Assembly (NCBI GenBank): GCA_035236585.1
Contig: CP141138.1
Coordinates: 28,965,437-29,029,436, forward strand
From: Warburgia ugandensis
Lineage: Eukaryota > Streptophyta > Magnoliopsida > Canellales > Canellaceae
Length of the DNA stretch: 64,000 bases
Direction of reading: 5' to 3'
The translations under genes and the position numbers were made by a program. Positions 23,867-35,723 of the stretch are shown here, piece by piece. Below the pieces are notes generated by a model that worked only from the letters and a program-made list of their open reading frames with translations, was not told the origin of the DNA and made no database searches. Each line of letters begins with the position of its first letter. Position 1 is the first letter of the stretch.

Positions 23867-26807
23867 TGTAACAACTTGAATTTTCATAATGTAAAGTTTA
23901 TTTTTGCATAGAATTGACAACAAAACAATGTATGATAAGAAAGAGAAACCTAGGAGAAAATCAAAGATAGAAAAAATTGGTAAGGGAGTTAAAACTTATT
24001 TGAAAACTAGTCAAGATGTTCCCATATAGTGTAGGATGTATTTCAGCTATGTGGAGAGGGAGAGAGAGAGAGAGCCGCAGGTAGGGGGCTTAGGAATTTT
24101 CCCAAACTAGTTAGTTTTCAAAACTCAGGCTATGATTTGGATCCATCTTTCCTTGTTTAGTATATGAATGATTTTGCTCTCAAGTAGTTGCGATTGTGAG
24201 TGGTTCCTATTGATTTGGTTCTTCACAATTTAGTTCTAACTCATTTGCTTGTATACACTTTATTGGAAAACTTGGTAAAGAGTTAGATATATGCTAAATA
24301 CATTTGACCATGAAGTTAACGCATCATATATGACATGTACATCAAAATTTTATCATCTACGAAAAAGTGTGACCTAAGCGCATGACTGTAGTGAAAATGT
24401 TGCTTGAATATTCAATGTCTTTGTCTTTATATGTGTGTGTATACGTAACCTGTGAATGACAATGATTATTGACATGGTTTTCATAAACTTGTCCACATGT
24501 AGATTTTGAATACATACCTAAGTGAAATGACATGTTATTTATTTATTTATTGATGTTGATCTCACTACAAATCTTATGCATTTTGCATGTAGATGGGTTC
24601 TATTTTAGTTTTATAAACTTTTAGAAGTTATAGAATGGTTAAGCAAGCATACTCCTAAGTGATAGTGTGATGGTTTCTAAATGAAATTCCTACACTTTAA
24701 CCTACAGTTTTGATGCATTTTGAAATAGATCTTGAAATGTTATAGACCTATGTAACTAGTGCATGGTATTGGACAGCCTTACAGCATGGGTACTTTGGTG
24801 AAGCCTAACTTGGGCAACATGCATGTAATCCATCACTTCAGTGGAATGATTAACATTTAGTGCATGGATGTTTTGCATGAATCCTAACATGGGCTAATTT
24901 TGACCCCTTTCTTGATACTTTTAAATCTTAGATTATGTGTATGGACCCTTAGTACATTGAGAGAGATTTTTGAAATTCAAATCATTATGAATTATATATA
25001 CAAGACACTTTGCTCGAATTGGCTGATATGTAGTGATATCTGGCATGCTTTATTTCATGTTATTTGGATCTAGCATACACTGATATGTTTCTTTATGTAT
25101 AAGATCTAATCATACCATGATCTTATTTTGATTAAGGTGTGGGTATCTTGTATGACACCTAGCATGCACCCATACAAGGGACTGGCACTTAGGTGACTTT
25201 ATTAACACCTAGTGCATGAGTGTTTTGCATGAAGCTTAGCTTGGGCAACATGCATGGCACTATGCACATGAGTGGTGTAAATAACATTAACACATGGTTA
25301 ACACGTATTCCACCTTGTGTGCGGGTTATGGTTAACCACCTAGTGCATGGGTAGTGTGTTGTGGAACTAGTGTATAGGTAGCACTCATTGCACCTAGCAC
25401 ATGGGTAGCTTGCTTAGCACCCAACACTTGGACATGGTGCATCGACCTAGGCGAAGCATAGCTAATTGCACTGGGCATTGTATATAGACACGGTTCATAG
25501 GGATCAATTTGTATATAGTCACATTGAGTTTTGATTTATTTAACATCATATGATTTTGGTAGTTTTGATCTATGAATATATGTTTATATGCATGCAGAGT
25601 CTCTGATTTATAGTAAAGTGTGATTTACAACTGAGATAATTGATAATTGATAATTTTAATATTTGAAATAAAAAATTAATTTTTACTGTTGTGCAGTGGG
25701 TTACAAAAGTATGATTTTGGAAATAATGAGACATGGATATACAATTCTATATGCTAATATTAGAATAAGCTAGTTGATGATTTATGGTAATTAAAATAAG
25801 GCATATTAAATGAAAGATTTGTAAATGAATTTGCATGATATATGGTGGGGTATAAATTCGAGACTCCATATGAATTTCTGAGAGCAATGGGAAATGTTTT
25901 ACAAAATAAAATAGATGACTTAAGAGAGTTTTGCGTAGCTTAGAAATAGGTGACACATAAGAGTTGAGCCTTCATGGGGTAATTGTAAGACCCTTTTGGT
26001 TGCTATATTGTGAAGACCAATTGACCACTAGCTTTTGGCATAAATGCCTACCCTGAGAAGCCAACAGTTGGGAGTACTATTCTCTAAAAGATTTAGTGCC
26101 CCATGAAGACTGGTGGAGCCCACGTTGTGTCCGTAGTCAAGCGTAGTAGGGAATCAATCCTCTATGTGCATAGTAGACCATATATTATAGAACATAGACT
26201 AACATATCAGTCATCCTCGGGGATATTGACCATCGCCTATTTAGACATGTGGCAAGATGTTGTCGCCCATTGATATGATAGGATATACTCAATACAATAT
26301 GATATCAAAGAATACAATTCAATGCAATATGATATGACAAGGTTTTAGATGCTTTTGCACATCAACATTTTACTGGATTTTCAAAATGATCTAAAGACTA
26401 GAAAGTTTTGATATCAAGCATTTAATTATCTGCATTGCTTATGCATATATGATTGCTGTGGTTTTCAAACAAATGGTTTAGGCATTTTCCTACAAAGTGG
26501 TCGCACTCAACCCCACCAACATTTTCAAGTGAAGTTTGAAGGCAGTAGGCAGTATTTGGGTGAGAAGGAATTGAATGAGAAGCACGAGCAAGGATAAAGT
26601 AATTTTCTAGTATTTGTCTTAGTTGTCATTTGAACAAATATTGACTCTCACGTAATAAAAATAGGAAACGTTCATTATAAGGATCATGGTTTATTTTATT
26701 TGTTTGGACTATGACCACTAGTTCCTGGTGTTGCTTATGTTTTCACACTATTATTATATTTGAAGTTTTTTATTTTATTTTATTTATTTATTTGTAAAGT
26801 GACACCA
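23867..26807 (+). repeat. LTR D, Tekay/Del-like, probably solo
   Basis: Starts TGTAACAACTTGAATTTTC, resembling the LTR start of element B (TGTAATAACCTTAATTTT, 50,484). Near the right end TTTGGACTATGACCACTAG parallels TTGGACTATGTGCTGTGAC in LTR C at 57,231. The proposed end is GTGACACCA at 26,807, after which CACTA-2 coding sequence begins. No coding domain, primer-binding site or partner LTR was found. The body includes loose repeats of CCTAGTGCATGGGTA (25,150-25,420). I found no matching 5-bp target duplication, so the right edge is tentative. Confidence 0.5.
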
Positions 26808-27660
26808 GGTTGGAAGGAACGCTTAGCCTTGATTAAGAAACAATTTTGCTATGCACGACCAATGGATATAGAATGCCTACATAATGAGAGATTCCAGGTA
26901 TGGTTTAAAGAGAAGGTTCAAAAGTTGCACCATGAGAGGAATGGTAGGTGTTAGAAAAACTAGGATGGTTGGCTATGGGCCCTACCAGTATTACACTAGA
27001 TATGAGGGGTTTATCATAAATAGTTTCGGGTTTCACACAAAGTACTGTGAGATAGGAAAGAACATACCAAATAGCAAGGTTATTGTTATAGCAAATATAT
27101 TAAGCTTTGCAGGTTCGAGGGATAGAACCATTTCCGAGGAGATGTTGACTAATACAGTGTATTAGCGTAATTTAATTAGATTATCATGGAAAATTTGGGA
27201 TTGCATTGTTTAAATGTGACCGGGTTGATGATCGAATCAAAGGTAAGGAAATCAAGAAGGATGAGCATGGCTTTGCACTGGTGAGCCTTTTGTGTTTGCA
27301 TCTCAGGTAGAGCAAGTATTCTATATAAAAGAAGGAAAGCACTCAAAGTGGCTACTTGTTATGAAGCTAAGACTGTACGCTATGAATGGAGAAGTACCTA
27401 AAGATGATGGTGAGACAAAATGGGATATTCAACTGTACACGGAACAACATTTGGAAAATGAAATATTCGATCATGATGGTGATGAGGAGGCTACTGGGTT
27501 AGGATAGAAGGAGAAGGAACAACAGTTGACACTCCTGTAGTATCCACCGACATGATGGGAGATGACCATAAAGATGAAATTGATTCTCTTTTGTAGTGAA
27601 GAAGATAACACAAACTTTGATTATACTAAAGAAGATGCCTAGCCTATTGAATCTTGAATT
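26808..27660 (+). pseudogene. CACTA-2 TNP2-like transposase, C-terminal fragment
   Basis: Encodes the C-terminal part of a CACTA transposase. The first part reads ERFQVWFKEKVQKLHHERN (26,887-26,942); then LGWLAMGP/YGPYQYYTRYEGFIINSF, FHTKYCEIGKNIPNS and ILSFAGSRDR (26,960-27,130), which is the DUF4216 entry; FALVSLL or GFAL near 27,270; and FASQVEQVFYIKEGKHSKW then LRLYAMNGEVPKDDGET (27,292-27,420). At least three frame changes and several stops. The N-terminal catalytic part is absent, apparently lost where LTR D abuts it. This is a different copy from CACTA-1: the shared domain is clearly diverged. Confidence 0.85.
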
Positions 27661-28029
27661 ATTTGTAAGTAGTAATATTGATGTAAGCTTTACTTTCTTG
27701 CACAATGAATTATTTGATTGTGTTTTTTTATGACCAATTCTTCTACGTAATCAATTTATTTCTTATTTCATGTAAGACAAATGGAAAATAAAGGTGGAAA
27801 TATTAGTAGGGGAAATGTGTGCAAGCTAGCCACCAATAGCAATGCTAGACTTAAGCAGTAACTACATCAACAAAGGGTTCATAGTCCTCCCATCTAGAAA
27901 GCTTTGCAAAAACAATTGATAATGGCTAATGTTTGAGTATCAGCATATTTACAGATTCATTGCATAATGTTTTATGCATGCAACCTATATATGAATATAC
28001 TTATGGTTTGATGTTTCTTTAAATTTTAC
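27661..28029. other. Intergenic part of CACTA-2
   Basis: AT-rich, between the TNP2-like and TNPA-like remnants. No palindromic motif array like that of CACTA-1 is visible. Confidence 0.5.
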
Positions 28030-29303
28030 TTGGAGCCATAAAGAAGGCGTGGGGATATATGAGCTGTGAAGAGACTAAATTACGTCTAAGCAAGTGGATA
28101 CATGTTGAGTGCAATCATTTAGGATTGGTCATTGGTGATAAGCAAGTAAAAATGAGAAATTACATGCACCATATTGCAAGAGATGGAAACATACTCCTTA
28201 ATTGTATGATTGGAGTTCGGATGAGACAAGCAATGACACATCATTGGAAGCCATTTTAGTATTAAGAAAGAAGATTTGATAGTTTATTTTTCATGTGATC
28301 AACTGCAAATAGTCTTTTACAATTTTCTAAAATGTATATATCATATAGAGCAAGTTTGAAATGGATAAGGTAGTAGAACATTGTGTCGTGGCATAATTAT
28401 CCACCAAATGGAGGAATTGCAAGCACTATTTAAAAGTAAAATACTATTTTCTTTCCTTGATTTCTAATACACTTTCCAGATGCAAAGATACATGAGTTAG
28501 TAAACTTCATTGGCAGTTCCTTGTAAAATTTTTGGACTAAGATGGGGAAGTTTTCTTTCTCTCTCTATCTATTTCCCTACTCTAATATATACATTGCCTA
28601 ATTTAATATCTTAATTCATGAAATTGTCATTTTCTTGGTATGTCAAATTATAGAAACGTAGTAGTACAAACACAAAAAATTACTAGATGGAAGTAATGAG
28701 CCATTTTCAAGAAAAAGAGTTGCGTGGAAAGATGAGGAGATAGTAACTTATTTTTAATACTTTCATTATTTATAATTGCCAGTAAATTTGTTTTAAATTA
28801 CACTATTGTTCTTTTACAGGTATGTAGAAGTTGGAGAACAACGAAAAAGGGCCCACCAAGATAGAGTTGATCATGAAGACTCATATTCGTAAAAGTAAGC
28901 AACTAGTGGATTAGAACTTAGTTAAAAAAAGGTATATCTCATCAGGCTTTATCTTTATTGGGTTTGATTAACACCTTTCATAGAATGCCATAATGTAATA
29001 AGTTGCGTTTTCATATTAGGAAAACTTCCAGCAAATTGCATCGAGAAGGTAGATGTGGGCAATGTGATGGTGAAAAGGATAATGTAATTTTCACGAAGTC
29101 TTTCGAGAAGAGAGCCATGGATGTGCACGAGGTTATGGATTAGATGTACCTCCCTTTGATGCTTATGGGCGTAAACCTAATCTTGCCCAAGCCTGAGAAT
29201 AGCAGTTGAAGCTAATAACAAAGTGATTGATGTGGAGTCTAAGATGAAAGAAGAGATCACACAAGTGAAGAATGATTTCCAAACCTCATGCACATCCTAG
29301 CAT
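28030..29303 (+). pseudogene. CACTA-2 TNPA-like protein (Transposase_24 family), broken
   Basis: Exon-like piece at 28,059-28,259 (LSKWIHVECNHLGLVIGD, then HHIARDGNILLNCMIGVR), matching the N-terminal region of this plant family. Later, with probable introns between: NEPFSRKRVAWK (28,700), EVGEQRKRAHQDRVDHED (28,826), THIRKSKQLVDQNL (28,878), an ERHG/RGYGLDVPPFDAYGRKPNLAQ box at about 29,105-29,190 and EANNKVIDVESKMKEEITQV at about 29,209-29,270. Frameshifts and stops occur. The sequence stops at 29,303 where a truncated copia LTR begins. Confidence 0.78.
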
Positions 29304-29492
29304 CTCAATTGTAAGCAAGTGAGAAAGAACAAAAAGAAGAGTGAGTGAGGAGTGAGTCTTGTAAAGGTAGCAACCTTGCCTTTGTAATTACTCTTGAGTA
29401 AATTGAGAGAGTTTTTCTTCTTTCATTAGCACTTTCTCTTCTTATTTTCCTCACACATTATAGTTGTGGGAAAAGGCTTAACAAAGCCAACA
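29304..29492 (+). repeat. Copia 5' LTR, truncated
   Basis: Begins CTCAATTGTAAGCAAGTGAG and ends GCCAACA, matching 33,734-33,944 of the 3' LTR with small indels. Nothing upstream matches the remainder of the 3' LTR. Confidence 0.92.
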
Positions 29493-29499
29493 TCCAAAG

Positions 29500-29511
29500 T
29501 GGTATCAGAGC
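29500..29511 (+). promoter_or_regulatory. Copia primer-binding site (tRNA-iMet)
   Basis: TGGTATCAGAGC, the standard plant copia primer-binding site complementary to the 3' end of initiator methionine tRNA, seven bases after the LTR end. Confidence 0.93.
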
Positions 29512-29619
29512 AAAGCTAGGTTCATAGTCACAAGAGTATTGTTAAGGTTTTCTCCCTGATCCCACATCGAAGTTGTCTTCCAACTTGGTGCAAACTCAAA
29601 TTCTCAAGTTGTTGAAAGA

Positions 29620-30460
29620 CAATTATCAATGATGGTAGATTCAAATGAAGCTCATATTGCAACATTTATGGGAGATTGTTGCTGATGGATATAAAGAGTA
29701 CACTACTGAGCAAGAAGGTTCCTACACTTAAGGAGCAAAGAAAGAAAGATAAGAATGCATTGTTCTCACTCTATAAAGTAGTAGATGAATCAACATTTGA
29801 GAAGATTGGTGAAGCAAAGTCAAGCAAGGAAGCATGGGAGCCTCTAAGAACTTGCTTCAAGGGTGTTGATTGGGTAAGAAGGGTTCGCTTGCAAACTTTA
29901 AGAGCTAAGTTTGAAGCTACTCATATGAAGGAAGGTGAGTCTATCTATGACTACTTATTAAGGTTACTATTTATTATTAATAACCTAAAAAGGAATGAAG
30001 AAAAGATTGAAGATGCTTGTGTAGTGGAGAAAATATTGTGATCCTTCACAACCAAATTTGAACATGTGGTTGTGGCCATCGAAGAATCCAATGATTTGGA
30101 TACTCTCATAGTTGAAGAGCTAATGAGAACACTTCAAGTGTATGAACAACATATGATAAAGAGTAGCAGCTAGCCATAGCAGAGCAATCACTTGAGTCAA
30201 AATTGATTCTAAATGATCAAAGGGGTGGTCGTTCTCAATGTGGAGGCATCACTAGCGGTAATCATGGTACAGGCCTGGGAGAGGAGGTTATTAACATCAG
30301 GGGCCAAGCCAATGGAAGCCCACCAACAATGGAAGAGGAACAAGTAGAGGTAAATCTACTCGTGGTCATGGATGTGGAGATAGAAGAAGTATCTAGTGTT
30401 ACAATTGCAATAAGACTGGTCATTATGCATTTGATTATGAGAGCAACCAATCAGAAAATC
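29620..30460 (+). pseudogene. Copia gag remnant
   Basis: Gag capsid-like sequence at 29,676-30,041 (KDKNALFSLYKVVDESTFEK, SKEAWEPLRTCFKGVDWVRR, RLQTLRAKFEATHMKEGESI), continuing in another frame, then a zinc knuckle at about 30,400-30,445 reading CYNCNKTGHYAFDY: two Cys and the His of the CCHC box are present but the last Cys is Tyr. Stops separate the pieces. Confidence 0.88.
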
Positions 30461-30498
30461 AAAATCATCAATCTAATTTTGCAGAAACATCTAGTGAC

Positions 30499-31140
30499 AT
30501 GAAAGAAGATATCACACTCCTCATTACACAGAAGCAGACACGTAATCAACAAGATGTGTGGTATCTTGGCTCTGGAGTAAGCACTCACATGTGTGGTAAG
30601 AAGGAGCTCTTTGAGGATTTGGTTGAACATGTTCATGGCAATGTCAGCCTTAGAGATTCATCCAAAGTACCTATGAAAGGTAAGGGTAAAATTAAAATTG
30701 ACCAAAAGAATGGTGCCCTACAATATATCTCAAATGTGTATTTTGTACCCAACATGAGAAGTAATATTCTTAGCATTGGACAACTCTTAGAGAAAGGGTA
30801 CAAAATACAAATGGAGGATGGATGTCTCTCTTTGATGAATACCTAAGGGAGGCTCATTATAAAAGTTCAAATGACACCTAATAGAATGTTTCCTCTTCAT
30901 GTTAACACAAGCCTTGAGAAGTGCTACTATGGAAGCATTATGGATGAATAGTGGAAGTGGCATCTCAGCTTTAGGCATCTCAATTTGAATGGACTTAAGC
31001 TATTCTCCACATTGAGCATGGTACAAGCATTGCTAAATATAGAGAAGCTAGAGTATGTGTGCAAGTCATGCACTCATAGCAAGCAACAAAGAGTCCCTTT
31101 TCAAAGTAGAAGATCTTGGAGAGCAGCAGATCTCCGACAC
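30499..31140 (+). pseudogene. Copia protease and pre-integrase remnant
   Basis: Protease-like frame at 30,499-30,846 (WYLGSGVSTHMCG, GKGKIKIDQKNG, YFVPNMRSNILSIGQLLEKG). The family's active-site Asp of the DSGAS/DTGAS box is Gly here (GSGVS), so the enzyme would be inactive. The pre-integrase zinc-binding region follows at 30,955-31,110 (WHLSFRHLN, then CKSCTHSKQ), with the His-His-Cys-Cys set visible but in a frame split by a stop at 30,948. Confidence 0.88.
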
Positions 31141-31760
31141 CTAGTACACACTAAAAGAAAAATATGTTTACTTTACTATTTTCAAAAGTTTCAAAGATGG
31201 TTTTGAAGTTGAAAGTGGCCATTCACTTAAGATATTAAGATCCGATAGAGGTATGGAATATACCTCCAATGAGCTTCAAAGTTATTATAAGAAAAATTGC
31301 ATTAAGTAATAACTTATAGCAGCATGCAAGTCACAACAAAATGGCATCATTGAAAGGAAAAGTTGAACCATCCTTGACATGATAAGAACTATGCTCAAGG
31401 GGAAAGGCTAGCTGAAAATTTTTTGGGCTAAAGTTGTAGCATGTCCAGCTTATCTTCTCAACCAGTGTTCTATAAAGAGTGTAAAGAATAAGACACCAAT
31501 AGAAGCCTGGAGTGGCTACAAGCTAAGTGTGATACACTTTAGGGTCTTTGGGTGCATTGCTATGCTCAAGTACCTGAGAAAAATAGAAATAAGCTAGATG
31601 ATTGTTGGAGAGAAGTGTATTTTCACTGGCTATAATGAAGAGCTCAAAGCCTACAAGCTCTACAATCTACTTATACAGAAAGTAGTGATAAGTAGAGATG
31701 TGATTTTCAAGGAGGAGGAAGAATGGAATTTTAGCGAAGTGAAGTGAAGTAGACAACTAA
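31141..31760 (+). pseudogene. Copia integrase remnant, internally deleted
   Basis: Only the later part of the integrase core survives: GHSLKILRSDRGMEYTSNEL at 31,219-31,278, then QQNGIIERK, FWAKVVACPAYLLNQC and PIEAWSGYKLSVIHFRVFGC up to about 31,560. The first catalytic Asp region, expected right after the zinc-binding module, is missing (31,140-31,165), and several frameshifts occur. Confidence 0.82.
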
Positions 31761-31959
31761 GGAAAATCATCTTAAGATAAAAGTACAAGGAGATGCAAGG
31801 AATGAAGCTCTAGAAAAAGGAGTTTCAACACCGTCCCCCTAATACATCAAATATAGATCATATGACTCTGCAAAGCTAAGGTATCATATCTTCATCCTCT
31901 ACACCAATTAAGATGAGAAGTCTTAGAGATTTATGAACCAATTGAAGACATAAATCTTT

Positions 31960-33460
31960 TTTGTCTATATGCTAATGCCAAGCCTTTGACCTTTCAAGAA
32001 GTAATTAAAAAAGATTGTTGGAAGAAAGCTATGCAAGAAGAAATTCAAGCAATTGAGAAGAGTGACATATGGTAATTAATTATACTCGCTAAAGGTTAAA
32101 GGGAAATTAGTCTTGAGTGGGTATATAAAATTAAGTAGTTAACTGATGGAAAGATTAAAAGATTTAAAGCCCAACTTGTAGCAAAGGCTACAAGAAAAAA
32201 TATGACATCGACTATGAAGAAGTGTTTGCACTAGTTGCACAACTTGACACCATGACAATGTTGATCTCTCTTGTTGCCATCACAATTGGAAGATATACCA
32301 ATTCGATGTGAAGTTAGCATTCCCAAATGGCAAGCTAGAAGAAAAAGTTTATGTGAAGCAACCTGGTTGTTTTGTAAAAGAAGACCAAAAGGTGTATCAG
32401 TTGAAGAAAGCTATATATGGCTTGAAGCAAGCCCCAAGAGCTTGGAACTCCTACATTGATAGCTATCTTGAAAACAATGGTTTTACCAAATACCCATATG
32501 AGCATGCTGTTTACATCAAGAAGAATGATCACAATGAGATAGTTATCATTTGTCTGTATGTTGAGGATTTTACTATTAAGAGGAAATAGTGAATAGATGA
32601 TTCAAGAGTTTAAGCAAGTCATGTTCAAGGAATTTAGTATGACAAATTCTGGTCTTATATCATTATTTCTTAGAAATGAGGTATGCCAAATTATGATAGT
32701 ATTTTCATATCTCTAAAGAAGTATGCTAAAAAGTTACTTAAAAAATTCAAAATAAGTAATTGCAATAAAGTAAATACTCCTCTTTCTTTGGGTTTAAAAA
32801 TAATAAAATAAGATGGGAAGAGAATAAATTCTACGATTTTCAAGAGTTTAATTGGAAGCTTAAGGCACCTCACAATCATATGACGAGATATTGTGTTTCG
32901 TATTGGACTCTTGAGTAGGTACATGGAAATGCCAAAAGAGTCATACTGGTTGGCTGTAGAGAAGATCATAAGATACATAAAAGGTATGTTGGCCTTTAGC
33001 CTCTTTTACTCTTACAAGGATGATGCAACCTTATTTGGTTATTGAAATAGCGATTAGGTTGGATATCAAGATGAAAGAAAGAGTACTTTAGGCTATGTGT
33101 TTTACCTTGGAATAACTGCTTTTACTCGGATGTCTAAGAAGCAAGATATAGTAGCATTATCATCACGCAAAGCTGAATACGTGGCTGTCTCCACTGTTTT
33201 TGAAGTAATTTGGTTGAGAAACCTCTTAGATTAGTTAGATCCTCAGGAGGATTCTACACTTATATATATTGACAACAAGTCTATCATTGAGCTTGCCAAA
33301 AATTCAGTACAACATGGAAGAAGCAAGCACATTGATATAAAATATCATTTCTTGAGAGACCAAGTGAAACTGGAGTATTGCAATACTAAAGAGTGGTTGA
33401 CATCTTCACTAAAGTATTGCCCATTGACACATTTATCAGGTTGAGGACTATAATTGGAAT
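31960..33460 (+). pseudogene. Copia reverse transcriptase and RNase H remnant
   Basis: The reverse transcriptase begins near 31,975 (ANAKPLTFQEVIKKDCWKKA) and is best preserved at 32,308-32,589 ([37 protein letters not shown]). The catalytic box reads YVED where YVDD is standard. RNase H follows at about 33,030-33,450 (TAFTRMSKKQDIVALSSRKA, then EYVAVSTVFEVIWLRNLL, then [19 protein letters not shown]-like text). Several stops and shifts; not functional. Confidence 0.88.
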
Positions 33461-33474
33461 GAAGAAACTTTTGG

Positions 33475-33486
33475 TTTAAGGAGGGA
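33475..33486 (+). promoter_or_regulatory. Copia polypurine tract
   Basis: Ends in AAGGAGGGA immediately before the 3' LTR; primes plus-strand synthesis in LTR elements. Confidence 0.8.
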
Positions 33487-33944
33487 TATTTTGGATATAA
33501 ATCAAAAGCTTATGTGGGCACAATGACATGGATGGGCCCATCTTAGCTTGGTTTTGGTAATGGACTTGATCCCAATAATTACACAAAAGGCGCATTATCT
33601 AGAAGGCCTGCATTCTAGAAAGTGTGTAGAAAAGTCTTATGAAAATATTGAGACATTCTAGGCTAGATATTTATGGCAGAGTTGTGTGGAAGATTTTAGT
33701 GTAGCTTCTGGAAAAGTGTCAACCATTGGTGCACTACTCAATTGTAAGCAAGTGAGAAAGAAGAAAGAAAGAAGTGAGTGAGAAGCAAGTGAAAGTGTGA
33801 GGGTATGTCTTGTAAAGGTAGCAACATTGTCTTTGTAATTACTCTTGAGTAAATTTGAGAGAGTTTTTCTTCTTTCATTAGCACTTTCTCTTCTTATTTT
33901 CCTCCCATATCATAGTTCTGGGTGAAGGCTTAGCAAAGCCAACA
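33487..33944 (+). repeat. Copia 3' LTR
   Basis: 458 bp, starting TATTTTGGATATAAATC (canonical TG start mutated to TA) and ending GCCAACA. Its last 210 bases match the truncated 5' LTR. Confidence 0.9.
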
Positions 33945-35723
33945 TCTAACATACTCTTGGTAACATAGAGGTTATACTAATTAAATTAACTTCAAAATGT
34001 TTCATCTATTTAGTGACATAAAGTAATTCCTAAATGCATGTAGCACACCTATATGTACTCATTACATGTTTGTTAATTCCTAAATGCATGTAACACACCT
34101 ACATGTACTCATTACATGTTTGTTTTTGACAGGTCCAACCATCAACTTAGTTGGCTTCTATGTAGATAGCCCCAGCCGCGGACTAGTTCTCATTCAGTCT
34201 TCTGTTCCAAATGATATGGTTGTTTGAGTCATTAGAATAGATCTATTTAGTATGTAGGTTGGTGTTTGACAGCTGAATTTGCCGTTGATACTTCACAGTG
34301 GTTATAATCAAACTTCTTAACATATAAATAACACTTTCTACTTTGTTGTCTTTGGAGTTGGATCATTGAGTTAGCATTCAGACATGTTTTGATTTTTCAA
34401 TCGTAATTGAATACTAAGCTATGTCAAGCTTGACAGGATCCACAAGCAACATAGGTACAGGTGTACTGTTCGAGTTGAAGCAGTAAGTTCAATACTTGTC
34501 GTGCATGTTGTTTTCAATACACAAATCAATTGGTTTCTGTCCTTAAGTGAACTCATCTTTGTCTTTCACTGGATATAACCCAGACGCACCATCAGTTCTT
34601 AACTGGGATACAGTCTGCGCTTATTCTGTGAGACAATATCCTTGGTCTTATAGCTCTTCAATCAAACAGCTGAGCTTGCGGAAACAAGCCTAAAACCATT
34701 GGTTCGATGTAACCTTGTGGAAATTGTATTTTTCAATGCAATTGTAGCATTCAAGTTGCATAATTTGGTGCTGATCTTCTGTCTCTGTTTTGCAGACAAT
34801 TGTCATCATTTGTATGTCGTCAGAAAGCGTATTTACTTCTTTCCAGAATGTTAGTACAAAAAATAACATATATTTCATTGACTATTTGGTCTAGAAGATA
34901 ACTTTGAGTTATGGTCTTCATCCTTAGCTTAATTTTCAGTTAATATTTCTTTATCTCTCTTTCTCTCTCACTCTGACTCTCCGGTGCAAATATCATAATA
35001 AACCACGAGAACCTACAGTCATGAGCACTCTTCATTTCCTAACATACTAATTGAAACAATTAGTTTACCTAAAAATAGCATAGAAGTTTAACATGCATAT
35101 CAATAACTGTAGTTGTAATTTACGTACTAACTGGCAGAATTTACCTGAGACCCATATATGCACGCCAGTAGTTTGGTGATCTTTTGGGTGTCTTTCCTTC
35201 TGCCAATTGGCCAATTCTATCTTGTTTTTGTCATAGTTCGTGTTGTACATGCAATCTGAGCATGTTCTGATTTTGTGGTTTCAGACCTGGTTACTTTAGC
35301 TTTGTCATGAACGTTGATCTTGGATGATTTATTGCCTCGCCATTTTCCAGATGTTTCTAAGTTTCTTTAAATGCATGAGTAGACTGAAGTCAATATGTTA
35401 CAGGAAATTGTGGGCTATAGATCTTTGGTAAGCTTTTCCCTAGCTTTGATGGCTGAATGCTTAGATCTCTTTCCATAATAAAACTCAATATTATGCATGA
35501 AACATTTCATTACACTATGAGAACAAATCTGTTCTCAATCTCGACACCACTTTTACGGAAATATTACTTATTGTTGAAAGTTGAAACAGACTGTTTTTTG
35601 CTACTGGTGATGCAACATTTTTGGATTTTGGAGCTGACCTCTTGAGTTTGTCCTCCTAGTCATAAGAAGCCTAGTTCTGTGAGAACTTGTGTTTATGAAA
35701 GTGTCAAAAACTTCACCCCTTAC
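33945..35723. other. Unassigned DNA with exon-like segments
   Basis: No transposon domain seen. Several stretches have intron-exon-like borders, for example TTTTTTGACAG then a segment reading GPTINLVGFYVDSPSRGLVL (34,131-34,190), and CTTGACAG then IHKQHRYRCTVRVEA followed by GTAAGT (34,430-34,490). They do not form one gene that I can assemble, and stops follow each. It could be a captured or decayed gene fragment. A 50-bp tandem duplication lies at 34,025-34,124. Confidence 0.35.
34025..34124 (+). repeat. 50-bp tandem duplication
   Basis: Two head-to-tail units beginning AATTCCTAAATGCATGTA, with 48 of 50 positions identical by eye. It lies directly upstream of an acceptor-like TTTTTTGACAG. 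Confidence 0.93.

Larger units (their letters stand above)
29304..33944 (+). mobile_element. Ty1/copia LTR retrotransposon, degenerate
   Basis: Truncated 5' LTR (29,304-29,492), primer-binding site TGGTATCAGAGC at 29,500-29,511, then gag, protease, pre-integrase, integrase, reverse transcriptase and RNase H in copia order on the plus strand, a polypurine tract (AAGGAGGGA) before 33,487 and a 458-bp 3' LTR ending at 33,944. Gag begins inside a Tork-like pattern but many stops and frame changes follow. Because the 5' LTR lacks its first 250 or so bases and abuts CACTA-2, the element was cut by deletion or recombination at its left side. Confidence 0.9.

Noticed and set aside
27100-27135. tRNA B-box-like GGTTCGAGG sequence
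   Set aside because: No acceptor stem or other arms fold around it, and it lies inside readable CACTA transposase sequence (FAGSRDR).
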